20,332 nucleotides of DNA from Intestinibacter sp. (GTDB lineage: Bacteria > Bacillota > Clostridia > Peptostreptococcales > Peptostreptococcaceae), in contig NZ_JALEXO010000337.1 in NCBI RefSeq assembly GCF_022780145.1, forward strand, positions 1 through 20,332, in the 5' to 3' direction. The first letter of the stretch is position 1; every line of letters begins with the position of its first letter. The position numbers and the translations under genes were made by a program. Positions 7,991-14,951 of the stretch are shown piece after piece. The notes beneath the pieces are model-generated. The model made no database searches, was not told where the DNA came from, and was given only the letters and a program-made list of their open reading frames with translations.

Positions 7991-8030
7991 AAAAGGTATG
8001 AAATAAAATCTATATATCTCATACCTTTTT
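7991..8030. terminator. Bidirectional terminator between convergent genes
   Basis: The arms 7991-8001 (AAAAGGTATGA) and 8019-8029 form a perfect 11-bp stem with a 17-nt loop. T-rich sequence follows on the plus strand, and T4 from the A-run follows on the minus strand. It lies between the PIN-like gene (+) and the membrane protein gene (-). Confidence 0.75.
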
Positions 8031-8043
8031 ATAGTATATAATA

Positions 8044-8553
8044 TTATTTACCTTTACCATCTTTTACTTGAAATTGTTTTTTATCTAAAAAATTTAAATC
8101 CTTTTTAAAGAAAATTCCCGCAAATATTTTTACTGATAAAAATATTATAAATCCTATAATTGCAAATATTTCTACTTTATGTACATTAATACTTTGATTA
8201 AATATAAAATATAAAAAAGAACCATAAGGATCTATTCGTGTATATAATTCACAAATCAATACTGTCAAAAGACAAAATGCTAAAATTACATCTACCTTTC
8301 CATTGAAAATTTTAAAAATATACTTAACTATTCCTATACATATACAAACTACAACAAGCAAAGAAGTCACTATTGGTACAATTCTAAATTCATCGCTAAT
8401 TCCATTAACTGCTAAAAATAACAAAGTTATAATTGAAAAAAATACACCTAATTTAAAATTCAAACTTCTAGATGCAACATAGGATAATTTTAAATTCAAT
8501 ATAAATAATGCTATAAAAAGTAAAATACCAAATAACAATACTCTTTCCACCAT
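8044..8553 (-). CDS. Hypothetical multi-pass membrane protein
   Basis: I do not recognise this 169-residue protein. It is very hydrophobic, with about five to six predicted membrane segments at roughly residues 4-26, 33-52, 58-80, 88-108, 113-125 and 128-150. A short Lys-rich cytoplasmic tail (about 151-169) follows. No catalytic or transport motif is visible. The ATG at 8553 has a strong AGAGGTGAG ribosome site, which supports real expression. It is the only gene in its unit. A candidate small RNA with a terminator lies about 180 nt upstream on the same strand. If that terminator leaks, the RNA would act as a leader of this gene. Confidence 0.6.
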   Translation of the reverse strand: MVERVLLFGILLFIALFILNLKLSYVASRSLNFKLGVFFSIITLLFLAVNGISDEFRIVPIVTSLLVVVCICIGIVKYIFKIFNGKVDVILAFCLLTVLICELYTRIDPYGSFLYFIFNQSINVHKVEIFAIIGFIIFLSVKIFAGIFFKKDLNFLDKKQFQVKDGKGK

Positions 8554-8731
8554 CTCACCTCTTTAAAAATAAATTAAAATTATATATATATTAATAAATA
8601 TACATTTATTTACAAAAAAAATATAACTTTCTTATTAACTCCTATTATATAAGAATTTTTTATGTTTTTAAAGTTATTTGGAAAAAATGAGAATTTTATA
8701 GCATAAACGAGGCTTTTTTGTATTAAAAAGC

Positions 8732-8851
8732 AAAAAAAAAGCCCTGATTAACGAGGGTACAGGGCCAAATTTGATAATGATAGATAAAAGAGTGTGAGGG
8801 AATCTATCATTATCCGGGTATTTAAGTAAATTATTAAGCTAGTCTTTCTAT
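8732..8851 (-). ncRNA. Candidate small RNA with two hairpins and CCCTC loops
   Basis: No reading frame is convincing here, yet the minus strand shows an orderly RNA layout. A putative -10 (8858-8863) would start a transcript near 8851. A perfect 12-bp stem follows (8803-8814 with 8773-8784, 18-nt loop). Then comes a GC-rich 6-bp hairpin (8760-8765 with 8741-8746, 13-nt loop) and T9 (8732-8740), a typical intrinsic terminator. Both loops show the pentamer CCCTC (from 8796-8800 and 8753-8757), as in Gram-positive sRNAs that use C-rich loops to cover Shine-Dalgarno sites. The expected length is about 120 nt. It could instead be an attenuated leader of the membrane protein gene downstream. The match to any named RNA family is unknown. 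Confidence 0.55.
8741..8765 (-). terminator. Intrinsic terminator of the candidate small RNA
   Basis: GCCCTG at 8741-8746 pairs with CAGGGC at 8760-8765. On the minus strand the hairpin is followed at once by nine T (8732-8740). It lies some 180 nt upstream of the membrane protein start, so it either ends a separate RNA or attenuates that gene. Confidence 0.75.
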
Positions 8852-8857
8852 ACTTAG

Positions 8858-8889
8858 ATAATACCGTTTTAATGTGAATTTAATGTAAA
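8858..8889 (-). promoter_or_regulatory. Promoter with Pho-box-like direct repeat
   Basis: On the minus strand, the 11-mers TTTACATTAAA (8889-8879) and TTCACATTAAA (8878-8868) are adjacent direct repeats with 10 of 11 identical bases. A -10-like TATTAT (8863-8858) follows. No good -35 is present where expected. Two 11-bp-spaced T(T/C)ACA half-sites replacing the -35 are the usual arrangement for OmpR/PhoB-type response regulators (PhoP/PhoB boxes have TTAACA-like repeats 11 bp apart). The identity of the regulator is inference. Confidence 0.45.
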
Positions 8890-8992
8890 TTTTTTATGAA
8901 CTATATTTGAATTTTTTATATTTTTATATTAAATTTTATTTATCATATAAATAATAGGCTAAATTATTCCTTATTTCTACCTTTTTCACCAA

Positions 8993-9967
8993 TTAATTAT
9001 TTTTTCTTCCTCTAAATAAAAATGAAAATAAACCTTTCTTTGGTGTTTTTTGCTCAATTGTAAAGAACGCATTTTCTAACTGATACAATAAAATTCTATC
9101 AAAAGTAAATATTACATCGATATTTTCATAATTATTGCTATTGTATAGATTCATTATATCAAACATATGTTCATAAGATTCACCTTGTATTATAAGTACT
9201 GGTTTTGTTTTAAATTCCATATTTAGATTTTTATAATTTTCTATAACTGTATCATATCTCAATAATTTTTGTGTTAATTTTTCTTGCCAATCTGAAGTTT
9301 TTCTCACTACTTCAACAAAAAAATCTCGATCATTGAATTTTAAAATCGATTGTGGTCTAACAATACACCCTCTAATACTATCATTCACTATAACTTTAGA
9401 TACCTCAAATTCTAATTCGTCATTCATGACCTGAGTTAACAATTGGTTAGATGCTAATATTGATTTAATCTTAGATGTTTTTATTTCACTTACATAACCT
9501 TGAGAATATGTTTTCACATCTAACGCTCTCAATAATCCTGTTCCATGATATCCTAAATAATAAGCTTTATATGAACTAATGCTATTTTCAGAAACAAACT
9601 CTATCTGTCTTACAAAACTTTTTTCTTTTAACCTCGTTAATTTTCTAGCTACGGTTTTAGATTCTATATCATATCCGCTCTTTTTTAAATAAAAAGTAAT
9701 CTGCAAAGATGTTGCAAATAACAAACGATTTATTGTAAATAAAATGGCCTTTTCTATATCCCCAATATGACCTTTTTCTAATAAAAAATCTGCTTCCACC
9801 TTTGTGGTATTTTTTTTAGGCTTGTTCAACTTATGCATATCTCCTACATATGACGCAAATGGTGATAGCTTTTCATCGCAAATAGGTCCCATCGCCTTTT
9901 TTAAATCCACTTTTTTACAAATTTCGCCGATTGGTGAAATAAGTTCAACATTTTTATCCTTTTTCAT
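8993..9967 (-). CDS. Winged-helix protein of replication-relaxation type with degenerate nuclease-like domain
   Basis: This 324-residue protein has three parts. Residues 1-65 are a charged, probably flexible leader. Residues 68-150 look like a winged helix (LLFATSLQITFYL, then TVARKLTRLKEKSFVRQIEF and YYLGYHGTGLLRAL), the pattern seen in replication-relaxation family proteins of plasmids and integrative elements. Residues 195-260 resemble the nuclease-like domain that follows in that family. In place of the usual RPD..(F)ELDRGT..KL.RY pattern, this protein reads RPQ, FFVEVVRKT and KLLRY. The first Asp has become Gln206, although Glu219 and Lys234 remain. A DNA-binding regulator that has lost cleavage is plausible. 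The ATG is preceded by GAGGGGAG. No mobilisation gene lies nearby, so its origin from a mobile element is only a possibility. Confidence 0.55.
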   Translation of the reverse strand: MKKDKNVELISPIGEICKKVDLKKAMGPICDEKLSPFASYVGDMHKLNKPKKNTTKVEADFLLEKGHIGDIEKAILFTINRLLFATSLQITFYLKKSGYDIESKTVARKLTRLKEKSFVRQIEFVSENSISSYKAYYLGYHGTGLLRALDVKTYSQGYVSEIKTSKIKSILASNQLLTQVMNDELEFEVSKVIVNDSIRGCIVRPQSILKFNDRDFFVEVVRKTSDWQEKLTQKLLRYDTVIENYKNLNMEFKTKPVLIIQGESYEHMFDIMNLYNSNNYENIDVIFTFDRILLYQLENAFFTIEQKTPKKGLFSFLFRGRKNN

Positions 9968-10119
9968 ACTAAATTACTCCCCTCATATATAAAATGAAAC
10001 AATAATTATGTTTTCATAAAATTTATATTAATTTAATTATAATATTTTTTGTAATATATATCATTTATTATTGTACTATTTTTTGTATCTTTTTAAATTT
10101 TTTTCTAAATTTATAAAAC

Positions 10120-11586
10120 TTATTTAAATTTCTGTATAGATATAGCTATAAATTTTTTAAAATTATAACAAAGCATTATTATTGGAAATAATTCAAGACG
10201 TCCTGCAAGCATATCAAAACAAAGTACTAGCTTTGAAAAACTTGATAACGAAGAAAAATTTCCTACAGGACCTATTATTTCGCCAAATCCTGGCCCAACA
10301 TTTCCTAATGCTGCAAGTGGTGCTGTAATTGTCGTAACTAAATCAAGATTTTCAAATGAAATCAATATTGTAGAAATAGCAAGTATTATTACATATAGTA
10401 CAAGATATGAATACACGAAATCGAGTAATTGTTTGTCGACACTTTTCCCCTCAAATTTAATCGTATTTATTCTTCTAGAAATCGATATTTTCTTAATATT
10501 AGAAACTACAGCCTTTACAAGTATTATTACACGAGATACCTTCATACCACCTGCTGTTGAGCCTGCACATGAACCCACTATCATAAGCAAAAAAATCAAC
10601 ATCTGTGATAATGACGGCCATAAATTATAGTCAGCTGTCACAAATCCAGTAGTAGTTATTATAGATACAACCTGAAAAAACGAATATCTAAATGATTCCC
10701 ATATATTATCGTAAATACCTAATGTATTTATACTAATTATAGCTGTAAATCCAAAAACTATAATTATATACCATTTGAGCTCTTCACTTTTTAAAACTTG
10801 TTTAAAATTTTTTAATAATAGTAAATAATACAAGTTGAAATTTATTCCAAACAAAAACATAAATACTGCGATTACAATATCTATATAGTAGCTATCATAA
10901 TAAGCTATACTCGCATTTTTTATAGATAATCCACCTGTTCCAGCAGTCGAAAATGCATGTAATATACTATCATAAAGAGGCATACCTCCTATTACCAAAA
11001 AAATTATTTCTACTAAAGTCATAACAGTATATATAGCATATAATATTCTAGCTGTCATCTTTACTTTAGACACTAGCTTACCAACTACCGGTCCTGGAAC
11101 CTCAGCTCTCATAAGAAACATATTTTGACCTTCAGATTGTGGCAAAAATGCTAGTACAAATACAAGCACGCCCATTCCTCCTACCCAATGAGTAAATCCT
11201 CTCCAAAACAACATGCTTTTAGATAAGACCTCTATATCATTTAAAATAGTAGCTCCTGTAGTCGTAAATCCCGAAACTGTTTCAAAAAATTCATCTACAA
11301 AACAAGGTATTTCTCCACTAAAATAAAACGGTAACGCTCCAATAAAAGACACAACTATCCAGCTAAGCGCAACTATTATAAACCCTTCCTTTGCGTATAT
11401 ATGTTTATTTTGTGTTTTTATATTTGAAAGCAAATGTCCTACTCCATATGAAATAGCTATAGTCAATAAAAAATAAATTTCCATATGTTCTCTATAAACT
11501 ATAGAAACTAAAAGAGGTAATACTAATATAAGCGCTTCAAATATAAGAATATTTCCTAAAGTTTTTAAGACCATTCTCCTATTCAT
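10120..11586 (-). CDS. trkH: TrkH-type potassium uptake channel subunit (second copy)
   Basis: This 488-residue membrane protein is the ion-conducting subunit of a Trk/Ktr K+ uptake system. Hydrophobic segments cover the whole length. The four pore loops carry the selectivity-filter glycines: SGFTTTGATIL, FSTAGTGGLSIKN, ITTTGFVTADYNLW and LAALGNVGPGFG. The gating-region motif GSCAGSTAGGMKVSR is also present. All four filter glycines being kept fits K+ selectivity. It is closely similar to the trkH just upstream (roughly four fifths identical by eye), with changes spread along the protein. This indicates a tandem duplication that has since diverged. The ATG is preceded by AGGGG. It lies 131 nt after the other trkH stop, with a hairpin between them. 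No clear terminator was found after it. Confidence 0.93.
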   Translation of the reverse strand: MNRRMVLKTLGNILIFEALILVLPLLVSIVYREHMEIYFLLTIAISYGVGHLLSNIKTQNKHIYAKEGFIIVALSWIVVSFIGALPFYFSGEIPCFVDEFFETVSGFTTTGATILNDIEVLSKSMLFWRGFTHWVGGMGVLVFVLAFLPQSEGQNMFLMRAEVPGPVVGKLVSKVKMTARILYAIYTVMTLVEIIFLVIGGMPLYDSILHAFSTAGTGGLSIKNASIAYYDSYYIDIVIAVFMFLFGINFNLYYLLLLKNFKQVLKSEELKWYIIIVFGFTAIISINTLGIYDNIWESFRYSFFQVVSIITTTGFVTADYNLWPSLSQMLIFLLMIVGSCAGSTAGGMKVSRVIILVKAVVSNIKKISISRRINTIKFEGKSVDKQLLDFVYSYLVLYVIILAISTILISFENLDLVTTITAPLAALGNVGPGFGEIIGPVGNFSSLSSFSKLVLCFDMLAGRLELFPIIMLCYNFKKFIAISIQKFK

Positions 11587-11613
11587 ACTTATACCCCTAT
11601 ATCTAAAAATATA

Positions 11614-11657
11614 TAAAGTCTACATCGACAAATAATATTAAATCAATGTAGACTTTT
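11614..11657 (-). repeat. Intercistronic hairpin between the two trkH genes
   Basis: AAAGTCTACAT (11615-11625) and ATGTAGACTTT (11646-11656) form a perfect 11-bp stem with a 20-nt loop. On the minus strand it is followed by TATATATTTTT rather than a clean U-tract. It could be a weak terminator, an RNA-processing site or a stabiliser that uncouples expression of the second trkH from trkA-trkH. Confidence 0.5.
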
Positions 11658-11717
11658 AAGATCTTGCCTTATTGAAATGAATGATGAAAATTATATTTAT
11701 CCACAAATTTTAGTAAT

Positions 11718-13190
11718 TTATCTTTTGAATATTTTTGCTTTTGATGCAACTAAATATTCTTTAAAGCTGTAGCAAAGCATTATCATTGGAAATAATTCAA
11801 GACGCCCAGCTAACATATCAAAACTAAGTATTATTTTTGAAAAATTAGATAATGAAGAAAAGTTTCCTACAGGTCCGACAACTTCACCAAATCCCGGACC
11901 AACATTACCTAAGCAAGTAAGAGGTGCTGTAATTATTGTAACCATATCTAAATTTTCAAATGATAATAGTAGCATAGATCCCAATAATATAAGTGCATAC
12001 ACGACAAAATAAGAATACGAAAAATCAAGCACCTGCTTGTCCACAACCTTTCCCTCCATTTTTATTGTAGTTACACTTCTTGGACTTATCATTTTCTTTA
12101 TGCTGCTCTTAGCTGATTTTATAAGTATCATAACTCTAGATATTTTCATTCCTCCACCAGTTGACCCAGCACATGCTCCTATAACCATCAGTAGCAGTAG
12201 TAATATCTGTGATAAAGCTGGCCATAAATTGAAATCAGTTGTGATAAATCCTGTTGTAGTTATGATTGTAGCAACTTGGAAAAACGAATATCTAAATGAT
12301 TCTACTACACTGCCATATACACCTAATGTGTTTATAGTAATTATAGCTGTAAATGTAAACACTATTAGTATATAGCACTTAAGCTCTTCACTTTTTAGTA
12401 TTTGCTTTATATCCTTCAATAATAATAAATAGTATAAATTAAAATTTACTCCAAATAATAGCATAAAAATAGTAATTACTATATCTATATAATAACTGTC
12501 GTAATAAGCTATACTGCTATTTTTTATAGAATATCCCCCTGTACCTGCTGTAGAAAATGCATGTACGATACTATCGTACAGAGGCATATCCCCTATCAAC
12601 AAAAATACTATTTCCAACAATGTAAGCGCTGCATATATAGCGTATAATATTCTAGCTGTCATTTTAACTTTAGAAACTAATTTACCTACTACTGGTCCTG
12701 GAACCTCTGCCTTCATAAGAAACATATTTTGCCCTTCTGATTGTGGTAAAAATGCAAGCACAAATACAAGTACTCCCATTCCTCCTATCCAGTGGGTGAA
12801 ACATCTCCAAAACAACATTCCCTTTGATAAGCTCTCTATATCATTTAAAATACTCGAACCCGTAGTTGTAAAACCTGAAACAGTTTCAAAAAACGCATCT
12901 ATAAAGCTCGGTATTTCTCTACTTATATAAAAAGGAAGTGCTCCTATTAAAGATACGACAATCCAACTCAGTGCAACGATTATAAATCCTTCTTTTGCAT
13001 ATATACGCTTGTCTTTTGTTTTTAATTTTGAAAGTGCTCCTCCTATCGCCAAAGCAATCACTATAGTTATTAAAAAATAAATTGCCTTATTCTCTTTGTA
13101 AATCAAAGATACTAAAAGCGGCAATACTAGTATAATTCCTTCAAATACCAGTATATTACCTAAAGTTCTTAAAATCATCCTCCTATTCAT
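11718..13190 (-). CDS. trkH: TrkH-type potassium uptake channel subunit (first copy)
   Basis: This 490-residue membrane protein forms the K+ translocation pore, which is gated by the cytosolic TrkA ring. The filter loops read SGFTTTGSSIL, FSTAGTGGYSIKN, ITTTGFITTDFNLW and LTCLGNVGPGFG, each with its glycine. The intramembrane gate region is GACAGSTGGGMKISR. The start ATG at 13190 has AGGAGG 8 nt upstream, and that site overlaps the trkA stop codon. trkA and this gene are therefore only 12 nt apart and surely co-transcribed. Between the two TrkH copies, most changes are conservative hydrophobic swaps. A later Met at residue 5 sits directly behind another AGGAGG but without spacing, so it is not preferred. 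Confidence 0.95.
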   Translation of the reverse strand: MNRRMILRTLGNILVFEGIILVLPLLVSLIYKENKAIYFLITIVIALAIGGALSKLKTKDKRIYAKEGFIIVALSWIVVSLIGALPFYISREIPSFIDAFFETVSGFTTTGSSILNDIESLSKGMLFWRCFTHWIGGMGVLVFVLAFLPQSEGQNMFLMKAEVPGPVVGKLVSKVKMTARILYAIYAALTLLEIVFLLIGDMPLYDSIVHAFSTAGTGGYSIKNSSIAYYDSYYIDIVITIFMLLFGVNFNLYYLLLLKDIKQILKSEELKCYILIVFTFTAIITINTLGVYGSVVESFRYSFFQVATIITTTGFITTDFNLWPALSQILLLLLMVIGACAGSTGGGMKISRVMILIKSAKSSIKKMISPRSVTTIKMEGKVVDKQVLDFSYSYFVVYALILLGSMLLLSFENLDMVTIITAPLTCLGNVGPGFGEVVGPVGNFSSLSNFSKIILSFDMLAGRLELFPMIMLCYSFKEYLVASKAKIFKR

Positions 13191-13202
13191 AACTACAACC
13201 TC

Positions 13203-14558
13203 CTATGCTAAAATATCTTCTAGGCTAGTTAAGAAAGAATTTGTTGTAACTATTATTACACTGTCTCCAGCTTTTATAAAATCATCCCCGCTCGGTACAA
13301 TTAATTTATTACCTCTCATTATCCCTGCTACAAGCAAATTATCCTTTGTCTTTAATTTTTTTAGAGGTACTCCTAAAAAGCTGACATTTTTATTGGCTAT
13401 AAATTCAATAGCCTCTACTTTTTTATCTACAATTTTGTAAAGTGTTTCTATACCACTATCTCCTTTATTTGCCTTTGCTCTAACATATCTAACTATTTGG
13501 TTTGCTGTTATGTCCTTAGGTGAAATGACACTTTCTATACCTATAGACTCTAGCATATTGATTATTGATAGTCTATTTACCTTTGTTATAACCTTAGGCA
13601 CATTACATTTTGATGCATACATAGATATAATTACATTTTCCTCGTCTATACCAGTCATAGATACACACGCATCTACATGCTCTATGCCTTCTTCTAATAA
13701 AACATCTTGATCTGTACCATCAGCATATATAATATCAGCCTTTGGTAAAACTGCGCTCAATCTTTCGCATGTTTTTTCATCATTATCGATAATCTTTACC
13801 TTTATGCCAATTTCAGCTAATTGTTTAGAAAGGTAAAATGCTATTCTACCTCCACCTATTATCATAGCTGATTTGATTTTTCTCTCATAAATTCCAGCTG
13901 AAACCATAAAATTTTCCAAATCTCTATGAGATGCAGTAATATGTATCTTATCTCCCTCTTCTAGAGAAAATCTACCATCTGGGATATATACATTTTGTTG
14001 TCTTTGAAGTGCACACACTAACACACTCGTTTTGAATTTTCTATTTAAATCACTCAATGATACTCCTACTAGCTTGCTGCCATTTCTTACTTTTATCTCT
14101 GCTAAATCGACAAGTCCCTTTGCAAATTGATCTACCTTAAGTGCTGATGGGAATTTTAATATACGCGCTATCTCATCAGCTGCTGCCTTTTCTGGATTTA
14201 TCATCATACTGATTCCCAATCCATCTCTCATAAATGATATCTGTGATGCATAATCAGGATTTCTTACCCTTGCAATTAAATTTTTAGCCCCCAACTCTCT
14301 TGCTATCAAACAAGAAATTAAATTAACTTCATCCGATGATGTAACTGATATAAACAAATCGGCCTTATTTACACCAGCCTCCATTTGAATATCGTAAATA
14401 GCTCCATTCCCACAAATTCCCATAACATCATAGCTATTTACTATATCTTCTATATTTTTGGGATTATTATCTATAACTACAATATCATGTCCCTCTATTG
14501 CTAGATGCTCAATCAAAGTCCTTCCTACCTTACCGCATCCTATTACAACTATTTGCAT
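13203..14558 (-). CDS. trkA: TrkA, NAD-binding regulatory subunit of Trk potassium uptake
   Basis: This cytosolic protein of 451 residues regulates TrkH channels through nucleotide binding. It contains two RCK modules. The first begins MQIVVIGCGKVG (glycines 7, 9, 12) and has the acidic strand end VVIDNNP. The second begins near residue 225 with AMIIGGGRIAFYL and VKIIDND. Each is followed by a TrkA_C-type region (DLAEIKVRNGSKLVGVSL and KVEAIEFIANKNVSFLGV). The full two-module length is typical of TrkA; KtrA and KtrC are half this size. The frame is open six codons upstream to a TTG at 14576. The ATG at 14558 was chosen because AGGAGG (14565-14570) sits exactly 6 nt upstream. It is the first gene of trkA-trkH-trkH. 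Candidate promoters and a direct-repeat array lie upstream. Confidence 0.96.
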   Translation of the reverse strand: MQIVVIGCGKVGRTLIEHLAIEGHDIVVIDNNPKNIEDIVNSYDVMGICGNGAIYDIQMEAGVNKADLFISVTSSDEVNLISCLIARELGAKNLIARVRNPDYASQISFMRDGLGISMMINPEKAAADEIARILKFPSALKVDQFAKGLVDLAEIKVRNGSKLVGVSLSDLNRKFKTSVLVCALQRQQNVYIPDGRFSLEEGDKIHITASHRDLENFMVSAGIYERKIKSAMIIGGGRIAFYLSKQLAEIGIKVKIIDNDEKTCERLSAVLPKADIIYADGTDQDVLLEEGIEHVDACVSMTGIDEENVIISMYASKCNVPKVITKVNRLSIINMLESIGIESVISPKDITANQIVRYVRAKANKGDSGIETLYKIVDKKVEAIEFIANKNVSFLGVPLKKLKTKDNLLVAGIMRGNKLIVPSGDDFIKAGDSVIIVTTNSFLTSLEDILA

Positions 14559-14664
14559 TTTCTTCCTCCTATTCAAAATTTTAAACCTTTAAGTAATATT
14601 TAATATCTTTCTAGTTAATATTTTATATTCTCATTAAATAATCCTTTGTAATTTTCAAATGAAA

Positions 14665-14692
14665 ATTGTATAGCACAAGAAATTTATTACAA
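14665..14692 (-). promoter_or_regulatory. Predicted trkA promoter, proximal
   Basis: On the minus strand, TTGTAA (14687-14692) and TACAAT (14665-14670) are 16 bp apart, giving a start near 14658 and a leader of about 100 nt. The hexamers match the vegetative sigma consensus fairly well, but the region is AT-rich. Confidence 0.4.
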
Positions 14693-14697
14693 TCTAT

Positions 14698-14782
14698 ATT
14701 ATAATACATATTTAAGAAATCTTTATATAATCTTTATATCTTTTAGTAATTTTATATATGTTTCTTTATATAACCTTTATAT
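14698..14782 (-). promoter_or_regulatory. Direct-repeat array with distal trkA promoter
   Basis: Four copies of CTTTATAT (ATATAAAG on the minus strand) start at 14721, 14732, 14764 and 14775, making two pairs with 11-bp period. The pair-containing 20-mers 14720-14739 and 14763-14782 differ at one base and are 43 bp apart. A perfect -10, TATAAT, lies at 14698-14703. Exactly 17 bp upstream, the -35 position (14721-14726) falls on the first box and is a poor hexamer. This is what an activator-dependent promoter with an OmpR-type response regulator would look like. The regulator is unknown. Confidence 0.4.
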
Positions 14783-14881
14783 ATTCTATAATTTACTGTA
14801 TTTTTATATTGTTAAATATATATTATAGCGCAAGTTAATTTTCACAAAATTATCCTAATTTTCAATATTTAATATGATTTT

Positions 14882-14909
14882 TTGGTATTTTTGTATACAA
14901 TTATATTAT
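14882..14909 (+). promoter_or_regulatory. Predicted promoter of the aminotransferase gene
   Basis: TTGGTA (14882-14887) and TATTAT (14904-14909) are 16 bp apart. They would start transcription about 35 nt before the coding start, consistent with a short leader. Confidence 0.4.
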
Positions 14910-14951
14910 TGATAAAAGTTTTTAATTAATATTATAATATAGGAGGAAAAA

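Noticed and set aside
8701..8740. A second terminator from the GCTTTTTT / AAAAAAGC bases near 8712-8740
   Set aside because: Mostly A/T pairing with little GC and no ordered loop; the clear terminator is at 8741-8765.
11614..11657. Strong terminator between the two trkH genes
   Set aside because: The stem is good but the following minus-strand sequence, TATATATTTTT, is not an immediate U-tract; recorded only as a hairpin.
12037..12375. Plus-strand open frame over trkH
   Set aside because: Mirror of a hydrophobic coding region; a similar shadow appears over the other trkH copy, as expected from their similarity.
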